DNA from: JALRAP01 sp046302815
GTDB lineage: Bacteria; Bacteroidota; Bacteroidia; AKYH767-A; OLB10
Length of the DNA stretch: 39,197 nt
Assembly (NCBI GenBank): GCA_046302815.1
Contig: JBKCHO010000115.1
Coordinates: 1 to 39,197 of the forward strand
Direction: 5' to 3'
The position numbers and the translations under genes were made by a program. Below, piece by piece: positions 8,512 to 17,048 of this stretch. The notes under the pieces are model-generated. The model did no database searches. It was not told the DNA's origin and saw only the letters and a list, made by a program, of their open reading frames with translations. Each line of letters opens with the position of its first letter. The stretch's first letter is position 1.

Positions 8512-11500
8512 TTACCTAACCAAACTCACATCACCCTTTTTCACCATTCGCTCACCATTGGCCAAGGCGATGTTTGCTACATACATATAAACACCCGTAT
8601 TCAGTCGTTCGCCCTTTAGCGTGCCATCCCAACATGCATCCTTGCTGTTGGACTCAAACACCTTCTTTCCCCACCTATCATAAATACTGATCTCGAGTGA
8701 AGTGATGCACCTTCCATAGACGCAGAAACGCTCGTTTTCCAAACTATTGGTGCCATCAGGCGAAAATGCAGTAGGCACAAAGACTTCGCCACATGGTTCA
8801 AAATCCGCATCATTTACAGTTACTGTTTTACAATCCGAGTTGGTGCAACCATTGATGTCCGTTACCAACACACAATAAGTGGTGGTCGCCGTAGGATTGG
8901 CAATTGTGCTTTGACATGTATCACATACCAATCCAACATTGGGTGTCCAAGCAAATGAAACTCCACCTGTGGCTGACAATGTAATTTGTTGACCTGCTGT
9001 AATAATGGTATCGGTACCAGCGAAGGCGACAGGATCAGGATAGGTAGAAACATTCAAGGAAACGGTTTGACTGCATCCCGACACATCGGTCACCAAACAT
9101 TGATAGGTACCAGATGGCAAACCAGTTACTGTTGCAGTGTTGCCCACTGATGGTGACCATACATAGGTAAAAGGAGCCGTTCCGTTACTTACAGCAACGG
9201 TTGCACTAGATCCGGATGAGGCGCATCCACTTTGCGAAGTAGCTGTGATGGAAAGTCCAATCGTGCCGGGCACTACGATTTGTGCCTGTGATGTACATCC
9301 ATTGTTGTCGGTAACCGAAACACCATACACACCTGAAACCAAACCAACAGCGGTTGCATTGGTTTGCGGAGGACTGGTATTCCAAAAGTAACTGTATGGC
9401 GCCACACCTCCACTAACAGTAGCCGAAGCAGTTCCATTAGGTTGAGAACAGGAGGCGGCAACAGCCGAAGTAGAAACCGTAAGTATCAAAGGCTCTGAAA
9501 TTAACACATCGAGTGTATCATTGCATCCAGAGGCGTCTGTGAGTATGACTTGATAACTTCCACCACCAATGTTAGACAATACAGCACCTAATTGAGGAGG
9601 ATTCGTGTTCCATGTAAATTGGTATGGCGATACTCCACCTGTTGCAGATACAACAGCCGATCCATCCTGAGCGCCATTGCAAGTAACCGCAGTAGTTGAA
9701 TCAATCATTACAACAGGAGAAGGTATGGAGCCAACCGATATATTAGCCAAAAGATTACAGCCGTTGCCATCTGTGACAACAACACTATAGCTGCCCGGAT
9801 CCAGGTTATTTGCAGTGGAAGACAGTTGGACAGGCGATGTATTCCATAGATACGAATATGGTGAAACACCACCGGATACCAAAACAGTAGCTGTTCCATT
9901 AGACAAAGAACATGATGTGGATGTTGATGATATTTGAGCTGATAAAGGAGCAGGTTCTGTTATATTCACCGTTAAACTGTCTTGACAACCTACTGAATCC
10001 GTTGCTACAACCTGGTAAACACCAGCAGGTACATTAACAAGACTCGCTCCGGTTTGTACCGGATTGGTATTCCAAACATAATTTACACCACCTGATCCAC
10101 CGCTTGCAACAACCGTTGCACCTCCATTACTTGCACCATTACATAAAATATTGGAAACCGAAGTAATCGTAGTTGAAATAGAGGTGGTACCCGACACAGT
10201 AGCTTGCGACTGAGATGTGCAGCCATTTGCATCTGTTACAGTAACCGAATAGGTACCAGGCAACAATCCATTGGCCGTTGAACCACTTTGGTTGGGTGTT
10301 GTATTCCACAAAAAAGCAAATGGTGCCGTACCGCCATTGACTATAGCGCTAACTGATCCATTAGACTGCGAACAAGTAGATGACACTGTTGAAGTTTGTA
10401 TAGATAACGGCGCTGGCTGACCAATGGATACATTTAATGTATCGACACATCCTTGTGAATCGGTGATATAAAGCTGATAACTGCCTGCGGGCACATTGGA
10501 AAGCGTAGAGCTTGTTTGTGCAGGGACTGAATTCCACAAGTAGGTGTAGGGTCCCGTACCTCCGGAAACTGCTACAACTGCTCCTCCATTGGAGCCACCG
10601 GCGCAGGATACATTGGTAACATTGGACAAGGACCCGTTTAACTGGGAAGCAGAGGACACGGTTACATTTGATACGACCGAAGTACCCACCGCATCCGTAA
10701 CTGTTACGGTGTAATTGCCCGGACAAACACCACTGACATTTTGAGCAGTAGATCCATTGCTCCACAAATACGAAAGTGGAGGAACACCACCACTACCAGT
10801 AACCGACAAAGTGCCATCACAAGTACCAAAACAGGATGCCGCCGTTGAAGATGTTTGTACATTCACTGGTATGCCGCATATATAGGACTGTGGAGAACAT
10901 GAGGCCAAACTTATTGTGGCCACAAAGTTGCTACCACTGGCCGCGACAATACCAGATGTGGTAACATCTACATCATAAACAGGCCCTGATGTTGGAGTAC
11001 TGGCAAGTAAGTTTAAAGAAGGATCGAACTTGTAAACGCCACTTCCAGAACCAACATATACATTTCCGCAATTATCTAAATCAAGTCCACCGTTGCCTTG
11101 TGTTTTGGTGTTGAATATAGGCAAGGTATTAACGATACCTCCCGGGATTGAAGCAGTGGCTAAAATGGCCCCTGTAAGCAGATCTCTTTTGTGAAGCGTT
11201 TGCCCATCGTGGGTGTATAGCGCATTGGCATTTGCTCGTGTGGCACTGATTGGCTGTTTTGTTCCGAAACCATAACCCGGTATGTAATAATCAAAATTAT
11301 AGAGTGTCGGTATTTTAAAACCTATAGTATTGAGGGCATTGTTGATAGAACCGATGGTATCGAGCGTGAGAAAATAATAATTGCCATTTGGTGCAGAGCA
11401 GATAGAACTCGCTTCCTGAATTCTTGGCGGAATGCCTGTGATATTACCAAACCCAACAACAGTGGTGGATGCGATAGACCCATTGGAAAGGTTTATGTTC

Positions 11501-12693
11501 ATCATAGTTCCTCGTATGACAGGGAACGGAATGCTAAATGTGGCGCGGCTTCCACCAACAACCAGCTGGGTTAAGTCACAATTGAATGCTAGACTCCAGT
11601 ATTCGTAAGATGTTAATCCATTGGGATTGTTGTACCAAACCTGAGATCCTGCAGGACTGATTTTTCGAATCTCCCCATTGGAACCAGTAGTGATATAGGA
11701 ATCTCCATTCGGATGGGTTACCATACCTCCTACCCAAAAGCCACTGGAATCCCATGAAGAAGAGTAGCTCCACTGCAATACCCCGGATGAGTTATATTTA
11801 CGCAAGTAAAATGGGGAATCGCCCATATAGGCATAAACATTGCCTGAATTGTCCGTTTCCACCTCCCAAACTTTGTTGGAGTTGGGAGACGGGGGGAATA
11901 CCACCCAAGGATCGATGGTCAATTCTTTTGTGGCATCGTAGGAAGCCAAATCGAACCTAACTGTGTTGCCATCCAACTTGAATGAAGTTTTTACCTCTGC
12001 ACGGCTATTACCCAAAAAAGAAACAGGCGCATGGTCAACCAAATCTCCAAATTGGGTCTTCAATAAAATATGACCCTCCGGACTTAATATTGGAGCCACA
12101 TCGCCCGAATAGGAAAATCCTATCATTCGCGGATCGGCACCGGGCATTACTACAAATTGGTATTTGAATCCTTTGTCGGGATGGAATGTAAACTCCAAAT
12201 CAATTCCCGGATACAAATTGCGATAGGTAAGTTTTTTAAACCCCTTGATGAAATTATAGTTGATGTTGTTTGAACCCATACCATAACTGAAGTACTCATC
12301 CAACGGATCCTCTGCAATAAGCTCCACCTGGGTGTTAGCATTGGCGAAACCTACATGAACCAGGGTTGATTCCATTCTCACAGCTTTCCTACGGGCCAAT
12401 ATACCCTCCCACTCCTCTTGACTAGAAATGGGTTTGGACTTATCCCACTTCTGCCTTGGCAGCTTTTTATCGAAACGATAAGTCATTCCAGATGAAGTGA
12501 AATATACCTGAAACGGCCCGTGGTCGATGGCATATTGGATTTGAGAACCCATAATCTTATTACGACCGTTGAATTGGGAATTGTTTTCAATAAATGCCTT
12601 CGGGTACTCATACTTTGCTTCAAAGGCCTTAATTGTGGAAAACAAGAAGCAAAAAATTGATAGCGTCAAAAAAGGTTTGATAAATCGTTTCAT
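8512..12693 (-). CDS. SprB-repeat adhesin with DUF7948 N domain and type B T9SS sorting domain
   Basis: A very large secreted protein (1393 residues). After a signal peptide (about residues 1-23) comes a DUF7948-like domain (NNSQFNGRNK ... VYFTSSGMTYRF, up to ~265). A region of propeller-like strands follows (WEVETDNSGNVYAYMG, up to ~600). Then come eight SprB-type repeats of ~76 residues, each with a Cys near the start, a 'GG-x-x-P-Y-x-Y-x-W-N' core and 'G-x-Y-x-V-x-V-T-D-x-x-G-C'. A PKD-like segment precedes the gliding-motility-associated C-terminal domain (FVPTAFSPDGTN ... IYDRWGKKVFES ... CWDGTLKGE ... GVYMYVA). Such type B proteins are exported by T9SS and displayed on the surface. The gene lies directly downstream of a PorE-like and a PorP/SprF gene, as expected for an adhesin with its own export partners. 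Confidence 0.92.
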   Translation of the reverse strand: MKRFIKPFLTLSIFCFLFSTIKAFEAKYEYPKAFIENNSQFNGRNKIMGSQIQYAIDHGPFQVYFTSSGMTYRFDKKLPRQKWDKSKPISSQEEWEGILARRKAVRMESTLVHVGFANANTQVELIAEDPLDEYFSYGMGSNNINYNFIKGFKKLTYRNLYPGIDLEFTFHPDKGFKYQFVVMPGADPRMIGFSYSGDVAPILSPEGHILLKTQFGDLVDHAPVSFLGNSRAEVKTSFKLDGNTVRFDLASYDATKELTIDPWVVFPPSPNSNKVWEVETDNSGNVYAYMGDSPFYLRKYNSSGVLQWSYSSSWDSSGFWVGGMVTHPNGDSYITTGSNGEIRKISPAGSQVWYNNPNGLTSYEYWSLAFNCDLTQLVVGGSRATFSIPFPVIRGTMMNINLSNGSIASTTVVGFGNITGIPPRIQEASSICSAPNGNYYFLTLDTIGSINNALNTIGFKIPTLYNFDYYIPGYGFGTKQPISATRANANALYTHDGQTLHKRDLLTGAILATASIPGGIVNTLPIFNTKTQGNGGLDLDNCGNVYVGSGSGVYKFDPSLNLLASTPTSGPVYDVDVTTSGIVAASGSNFVATISLASCSPQSYICGIPVNVQTSSTAASCFGTCDGTLSVTGSGGVPPLSYLWSNGSTAQNVSGVCPGNYTVTVTDAVGTSVVSNVTVSSASQLNGSLSNVTNVSCAGGSNGGAVVAVSGGTGPYTYLWNSVPAQTSSTLSNVPAGSYQLYITDSQGCVDTLNVSIGQPAPLSIQTSTVSSTCSQSNGSVSAIVNGGTAPFAFLWNTTPNQSGSTANGLLPGTYSVTVTDANGCTSQSQATVSGTTSISTTITSVSNILCNGASNGGATVVASGGSGGVNYVWNTNPVQTGASLVNVPAGVYQVVATDSVGCQDSLTVNITEPAPLSAQISSTSTSCSLSNGTATVLVSGGVSPYSYLWNTSPVQLSSTANNLDPGSYSVVVTDGNGCNLLANISVGSIPSPVVMIDSTTAVTCNGAQDGSAVVSATGGVSPYQFTWNTNPPQLGAVLSNIGGGSYQVILTDASGCNDTLDVLISEPLILTVSTSAVAASCSQPNGTASATVSGGVAPYSYFWNTSPPQTNATAVGLVSGVYGVSVTDNNGCTSQAQIVVPGTIGLSITATSQSGCASSGSSATVAVSNGTAPFTYVWSPSVGNTATVTGLPSGTYQCLVTDVSGCSQTVSLNVSTYPDPVAFAGTDTIITAGQQITLSATGGVSFAWTPNVGLVCDTCQSTIANPTATTTYCVLVTDINGCTNSDCKTVTVNDADFEPCGEVFVPTAFSPDGTNSLENERFCVYGRCITSLEISIYDRWGKKVFESNSKDACWDGTLKGERLNTGVYMYVANIALANGERMVKKGDVSLVR
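9035..10870 (-). repeat. eight SprB-type coding repeats (~76 residues, ~230 bp each)
   Basis: Within the adhesin gene eight repeats follow each other. Repeats 2, 4 and 6 share 'C-N/A-G-x-x-x-G' openings and end in (I)SEP/GQP-x-x-L. Repeats 3, 5 and 7 open with 'C-S-x-x-N-G' and carry 'LWNT-x-P-x-Q'. The real unit therefore looks like an alternating pair of ~154 residues. Boundaries are approximate. Confidence 0.8.
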
Positions 12694-12757
12694 GACAAAT
12701 GGATTGCTATGTGATATTCTATTTTCGTAATTTATGATAGATTGTAAAACTTGTACA

Positions 12758-14311
12758 TTACTTACTAAGGATACTAAACTCAGTTCGTCTATTCAACTGC
12801 CTTCCCTCATCCGTTTCGTTACTTGAAATAGGCTTGCTTTCGCCATATCCTTTCGCTACCAATCGCGATAAGGCAACCCCTTTGGATGCTAAATAATCAA
12901 CTACCGATTGAGCTCTGGCTTGGGATAATCTCATATTGTATTCTTCAGTACCCTTGCTATCGGTGTGGCTACCCAACTCAATCTTGATCGACTCTTGTTG
13001 CAGCAGCAATTCAGCCAATCGATTGAGTTCTGACTTGGATTCATCCCTCAATGTTGATTTATCAAAGTCATAAAAAATATTGTTCAAAACGATGGTGGTT
13101 CCGACCTCTACACGCTTAAGGGGGACATCTTTTTCAACCTCCGTGTAGCCTGTTGTATCAGGCATATTGACATTAACCGAATTGAATAAATATCCCTTTG
13201 ATGTAACGCTTATACCGTAATTAATACCACCGGGCAACGACACCATGTAACTACCTGTGGCGCTATTTGAGTTGATTTCGGTTACCTTTTCACCGGTTAC
13301 ATTATTGATGATTTCAAGTTTTGCCTCAAGAGACTCGCCTGATTTTTCATCATAAACCCTGCCTTTTAACAAAGTCAACCTTGGGCCCTCCTCCTTTGGT
13401 CTTGAAACGAATGTAACCAAGTATAAATCCTCCGAACCCAATCCGCCATCTGCAGCGGATGTATAAAAACCCTTCGTTGCAGAGGCATCCAAAACAAAAA
13501 ACACATCATGCCCTGTACTGTTCAGTGGAGATGACATATTTTGAGGTACCGACCATTTGCCATTTTCATTTTTAGTAACAAAAAGATCATACCCACCACG
13601 ACTGCCATGGGCCTTGCTACTGAAATACATGGTTACTCCATCCGGATGAATAAATACACCTTCCTCATCGGAAGAAGTATTTAAAACACTTCCGAGGTTG
13701 ATCGCATCGCCCCAAGTTCCGTCTGCTTTGCGTTTGCAGGACCAAATGTCGCGTCCTCCAACACCACCTTTTCGTTGACTGATGAAATAGACAGTATTTC
13801 CATCAGGCGAATAACATGCGGTAGATTCATGTTCAGGTGAATTGATTGGAGCAGGGAGCTTTTTCGCTTTAGACCATTTGGAACCCGAAAGTTTTGATTC
13901 CCAAATATCCCCATTGCCATTATCATCATCTCGATATATCAATAGCGATTGACCGTCGTTAGATAAGGCAATTGCAGAGTTATTCCTTCCTGCGTCATTG
14001 ATTTCAGCACCCAAGGGTTCGGCCTGTGTATAACCATTGGACTGCTTATCAAATTTAGACATGAAAATCCTTTCCAAAGAACTGCTATCGACAGCCATTT
14101 CACTCTTGGTGACTGGTCGTCTCGATGTGAACATAAGAATGGATGCGTCAGCATTGATGACTGGAGAGAAATCGGCCCACCTGGAATTGACCTTGGATCC
14201 TAAATTGGCTAGTTGAATTTCCTGGTCATTTGTTTGTGAGTATGCAAACTGGGCAGATATGCACATATATATGCATATCCATGTGGCAATTGTTTTAAAT
14301 TTCATTTCCAT
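12758..14311 (-). CDS. PorE-like protein: PD40 propeller, carboxypeptidase-regulatory-like domain, OmpA C domain
   Basis: An envelope protein of 517 residues. A signal peptide (about 1-25) precedes about five PD40/WD40-like blades, recognisable by 'S-P-D-G-x-x-V-Y-F-I-S-x-R' motifs (for example CYSPDGNTVYFISQRKGG and FIHPDGVTMYFSSKAHG), to ~residue 290. A carboxypeptidase-regulatory-like beta domain (LLKGRVYDEKSGESLEAKLE) and an OmpA C-terminal domain (~400-517; FYDFDKSTLRD, SHTDSKGTEEYNMRLSQARA) follow and would bind peptidoglycan. This matches the T9SS protein PorE except that PorE's N-terminal TPR region is missing. It lies 4 bases after porP/sprF and 64 bases before the adhesin. An ATG two codons inside the first is an equal start candidate. 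Confidence 0.88.
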   Translation of the reverse strand: MEMKFKTIATWICIYMCISAQFAYSQTNDQEIQLANLGSKVNSRWADFSPVINADASILMFTSRRPVTKSEMAVDSSSLERIFMSKFDKQSNGYTQAEPLGAEINDAGRNNSAIALSNDGQSLLIYRDDDNGNGDIWESKLSGSKWSKAKKLPAPINSPEHESTACYSPDGNTVYFISQRKGGVGGRDIWSCKRKADGTWGDAINLGSVLNTSSDEEGVFIHPDGVTMYFSSKAHGSRGGYDLFVTKNENGKWSVPQNMSSPLNSTGHDVFFVLDASATKGFYTSAADGGLGSEDLYLVTFVSRPKEEGPRLTLLKGRVYDEKSGESLEAKLEIINNVTGEKVTEINSNSATGSYMVSLPGGINYGISVTSKGYLFNSVNVNMPDTTGYTEVEKDVPLKRVEVGTTIVLNNIFYDFDKSTLRDESKSELNRLAELLLQQESIKIELGSHTDSKGTEEYNMRLSQARAQSVVDYLASKGVALSRLVAKGYGESKPISSNETDEGRQLNRRTEFSILSK

Positions 14312-14315
14312 TTAA

Positions 14316-15356
14316 TTAAAAGCGTCTAGAACCGCTGGATTTTCGTTTAGGTTGTGCAACATATCTTATAGCCACTTCCATACCTCCTCGCTTGGATGTA
14401 GCAGCCTCCAGGTCAGACAAATTGATATCATAACTAATTCCCAAGGTATAGGGGCCCATTTCAGCCATTACAGATGGTATGAAGGAGTCACCTAACCGAT
14501 AATGTATACCAAGGCCAACAGCCTTGCCTTTTTCAAAACCTGTATAATTTGATTTCGACTCCAAGATGTAGCGAAAGGCTGTACCAATGTTTACTTCATT
14601 TTGGGGTCCCTGGCTATAAATGACAAAAGATGGCAAAACATTCATATTGGTATTAGGGATGCCCATTTCCAAGTCGCCATGTAATACAAACTTCGAAGCA
14701 AGTCGTTCACCAGAACCCAAAAAAGAATAGTCAGGCTGATGCGGATGAAAATAGGAGACACCAACATTGTATCCCATTTGATCATTACCCGACATATATC
14801 GTTCGCCCTTAGCGTGGCTGTAGGAAATACCAGCACCGAAATCGGCAAAAGATACCTTCTCGTTTGAAATTTGTTCTCCAGAAGAAATACTGCTGTTATA
14901 AGTATATCCATCAAATTGATTTCCCCAAGTCAGTTTGGAGCCATTCAACGAACGAGATACGAATGACGCTTGTAATCCAGCGGAGAGGGATGATTGTTCT
15001 CCGACATTTAGGCGGTACGCAACTGATCCGGATGCTTGCATTGTAGACATCTCTGATTGACCTGCCTTATCGGAAAAAACGCCAATGCCTACAGCTAGCT
15101 TCCCAGTTTCCGATGTAAAACCTTTTCCCAAGAGTCCATCATATGTAACCATGCCAGTTCTATAGGGAGCAGAAACACTTTTCCATTGATTTCGATAATT
15201 CAAAATAGCACGGTGTCCTCCCTCACTACCAGCCATAGCAGGGTTATTGAATATCGGGGTGAAGTTGAATTGAGAAAAATGGATGTCTTGAGCACTTGTT
15301 TGGCACGCAATAGACACCATAATAGAAATAGCCAAAACAGATAATTGTTTTTTCAT
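14316..15356 (-). CDS. PorP/SprF family type IX secretion membrane protein
   Basis: An outer-membrane beta-barrel protein of 346 residues, the usual family length. A signal peptide ends near TSAQ, followed by the hallmark opening DIHFSQFNFTPIFNNPAMAGSEGGHRA and NYRNQWKSV. Alternating strands (KLAVGIGVFSDKAGQ, SSLSAGLQASFVSR) follow. The C terminus is basic (KRKSSGSRRF), unlike a classical terminal Phe strand. SprF of Flavobacterium johnsoniae is needed to export its paired type B cargo SprB; this copy heads a three-gene leftward unit with a PorE-like gene and a type B adhesin. A TATCTTTA element ~20 bases upstream (15375-15382, - strand) is a weak promoter candidate without a clear -33 box. 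Confidence 0.9.
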   Translation of the reverse strand: MKKQLSVLAISIMVSIACQTSAQDIHFSQFNFTPIFNNPAMAGSEGGHRAILNYRNQWKSVSAPYRTGMVTYDGLLGKGFTSETGKLAVGIGVFSDKAGQSEMSTMQASGSVAYRLNVGEQSSLSAGLQASFVSRSLNGSKLTWGNQFDGYTYNSSISSGEQISNEKVSFADFGAGISYSHAKGERYMSGNDQMGYNVGVSYFHPHQPDYSFLGSGERLASKFVLHGDLEMGIPNTNMNVLPSFVIYSQGPQNEVNIGTAFRYILESKSNYTGFEKGKAVGLGIHYRLGDSFIPSVMAEMGPYTLGISYDINLSDLEAATSKRGGMEVAIRYVAQPKRKSSGSRRF

Positions 15357-15394
15357 GATTCAAAAATTGTCGGTTAAAGATAAAAACCGATTGC

Positions 15395-15430
15395 CAAAAA
15401 AAATGCCCGTCCTTGGAAAGAACGGGCATT
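15395..15430 (-). terminator. intrinsic terminator of the histone-like gene
   Basis: A 9-bp stem (15402-15410 with 15422-15430, AATGCCCGT/ACGGGCATT) is followed on the - strand by a run of about eight T. It lies 21 bases past the histone-like stop codon and separates that gene from porP/sprF. Confidence 0.88.
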
Positions 15431-15450
15431 GATTTATGATTAATTGTTAA

Positions 15451-16275
15451 CTATAAATAGTCATCATCCATATCATCATCGCTGTCTGCTTCATCTTCAT
15501 CCTCATCACTAGTCAACAACTCACCCCAATTGTGGATTTTTGTTGATGGAATCTTGAAATCATCTAAATCATCCTCGTCATCATCCAAATCACTATCCAT
15601 AGAAGGTCCCTTGCTGGGAGGTGGAGATTTGAATTCATCCCTCTTTAACAAGTCGAGGGGTGATGGTTTGGGAGGCATTGGCCTAGGAGGTGGCGGTGGT
15701 GGAGTTGGCCTCGGGGGTTCAGGAGCTTTGCTCACAGGCGGAGGTGGAGCAGGCTTAGATGGAGGTGTTGTCTTCTGAACAGGCGCAGGGTTAGGAGTAG
15801 TAACTTTGGCAATAGTGGGCTTAGGTGCCGGAGCAGGCTTTGGGTTGGATACCTTAGTAACCACAGGCTTTGCCACTATCTTGCTTGCAGATACTTTGGA
15901 AGGCGATACCGGTTTTGAGGAAACAACCTTCGTCGGCGCTACCACCTTTTTATTAGTCGCCACTTTCTTGACAGCTTTTTTAGCGAGTGTCTTTTTCTTG
16001 GCAACTGATTTTGGAGCTGAAGCTTTCTTAACCACCTTTTTAGCTAGCGCTTTCTTCGCCGGCTTTTTTGCTGCCTTCTTCGTTGCGGTTTTTTTGGCGG
16101 TTTTTTTGACCACCTTTTTAACGACCACTTTCTTCTTAGGAGCTACTTTCTTCTTAGGAGCTACTTTCTTCTTGGCGGCTTTTTTAGGAGCAGACTTTTT
16201 AACCGCCTTCGGGGCCGGTTTTGCTTTTTTAACAGGCTTCTTGGCCTTCAAATTCTTAGAAGCACGGGTTGCCAT
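15451..16275 (-). CDS. histone H1-like Lys/Ala-rich protein with Pro-rich middle and acidic tail
   Basis: A low-complexity protein of 274 residues in three blocks. Residues ~1-130 are Lys/Ala/Val-rich (PKKAAKKKVAPKKK), like the C-terminal tail of histone H1 and bacterial HC2/AlgP-type proteins, and should bind DNA. Residues ~135-210 are Pro/Ala/Lys/Thr-rich with runs of Pro. Residues ~225-274 are strongly acidic (DLDDDEDDLDDF, SDEDEDEADSDDDMDDDYL) and include a short IHNWGELLTSD segment. There is no signal peptide, so it is likely cytosolic and nucleoid-associated. The acidic tail could mask or tune the basic block; that is inference. It is monocistronic, with its own terminator. No enzymatic domain is seen. 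Confidence 0.8.
   Translation of the reverse strand: MATRASKNLKAKKPVKKAKPAPKAVKKSAPKKAAKKKVAPKKKVAPKKKVVVKKVVKKTAKKTATKKAAKKPAKKALAKKVVKKASAPKSVAKKKTLAKKAVKKVATNKKVVAPTKVVSSKPVSPSKVSASKIVAKPVVTKVSNPKPAPAPKPTIAKVTTPNPAPVQKTTPPSKPAPPPPVSKAPEPPRPTPPPPPPRPMPPKPSPLDLLKRDEFKSPPPSKGPSMDSDLDDDEDDLDDFKIPSTKIHNWGELLTSDEDEDEADSDDDMDDDYL
16127..16175 (-). repeat. 18-bp tandem repeat in the histone-like gene
   Basis: ACTTTCTTCTTAGGAGCT (+ strand) is repeated exactly at 16127-16144 and 16145-16162, with a third partial copy to 16175. It encodes VAPKKK units. In-frame copy-number change would alter the number of lysine clusters without a frameshift. Confidence 0.85.
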
Positions 16276-16412
16276 GGTTCAGGTTATTTGAAATTAGTTT
16301 TTCGGAGTAAAAATAAATAATTCATTATCAAACATGGTAGGACCCCAAAAAAAAGCAAAAAGGTCAAAAAAATATACATTTCCACTAGTTTTCAATTACT
16401 TATATTTTTCAT

Positions 16413-16420
16413 TATCTTCG
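16413..16420 (+). promoter_or_regulatory. candidate -7 element for the lipoprotein gene
   Basis: TATCTTCG differs from TAnnTTTG at one base and lies 36 bases before the ATG at 16456. The upstream spacer has only a TTTTC stretch in place of the -33 TTTG. Confidence 0.35.
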
Positions 16421-16455
16421 TGAAATCAAAACAAATGAATCATCGGTAAAGATCC

Positions 16456-16998
16456 ATGGTCATAAAATCGAAGAAATACCTGGCCTTAGGAGCCCTAATC
16501 ATAGCCTCCATCGTTTCTTGTCAAAAAGACCCTATACTTGAGGAGATTAAGGACGGCAATGTGGTTGTAACCCCAAAATCCAAAGCATTTGTCACTGGCA
16601 TCAGTGTCTCCAGTCACCCCGAATTTGACCCTTCCGGAAACCTTTGGGATGTTATTGATTCTAGTACCTTGGATACGCTTGGTCGGCCCGATATTTTCTT
16701 CAACATCACCGAGCCCTCTAATCTGGCTCCTGTGTTTTGGAGTCAAAATTCTCATTTTTTGAATTGTGGAACGAATGACACCGTCTCTTATTTGTTACCT
16801 GAGCCATTCTCCGTATTGCCCTTTGGATCTACCATAGCTGTTAACCTTTACGATTACGAATTACCGGATTCCACATTCATGGAAACCTTCGATTTTTTTG
16901 TTGGCACTTATTCCGATCCAGCCAATCCATACCCAAGTGCTTTGATTCAAACCAAAAACGGATATACTGTTGCCGTTGGCATCAGGTGGGAGGATTAA
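16456..16998 (+). CDS. putative lipoprotein with C2-like beta-sandwich pattern
   Basis: A hypothetical lipoprotein of 180 residues. The signal peptide ends in a lipobox with Cys22 (IVSC), followed by a QKDP start of the mature protein. The body reads 'D-P-S-G-N-L-W-D', 'GRPDIFFNI', then VNLYDYELPDSTFMETFDFF. The order Asp/Trp-Asp, 'G-x-P-D-I-F' and 'L-Y-D-Y-(D/E)' resembles small calcium-binding C2-like sandwiches in Bacteroidota lipoproteins. That resemblance is by eye only. It stands alone between the divergent histone-like gene and the convergent sdhB gene. No function is proposed. Confidence 0.75.
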   Translation: MVIKSKKYLALGALIIASIVSCQKDPILEEIKDGNVVVTPKSKAFVTGISVSSHPEFDPSGNLWDVIDSSTLDTLGRPDIFFNITEPSNLAPVFWSQNSHFLNCGTNDTVSYLLPEPFSVLPFGSTIAVNLYDYELPDSTFMETFDFFVGTYSDPANPYPSALIQTKNGYTVAVGIRWED

Positions 16999-17020
16999 AA
17001 AAGGCCTGCTTTTGCAGGCC
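16997..17020 (-). terminator. intrinsic terminator of the sdh operon
   Basis: A 7-bp GC-rich stem (17003-17009 with 17014-17020, GGCCTGC/GCAGGCC) has a TTTT loop. On the - strand a run of six T follows, 29 bases past the sdhB stop. On the + strand no T run follows, so it would stop the convergent lipoprotein transcript less well. Confidence 0.82.
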
Positions 17021-17048
17021 CATAATTCAAATTTCAGATTTCAAAGAA

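Noticed and set aside
15806..16291. A 161-codon + strand frame encoding a very hydrophobic Ala/Phe/Leu-rich product
   Set aside because: It is the antisense of the Lys-codon-rich histone-like gene; AAG/AAA codons on the - strand read as Phe/Leu on the +. The - strand gene has a proper terminator and matches H1-like proteins.
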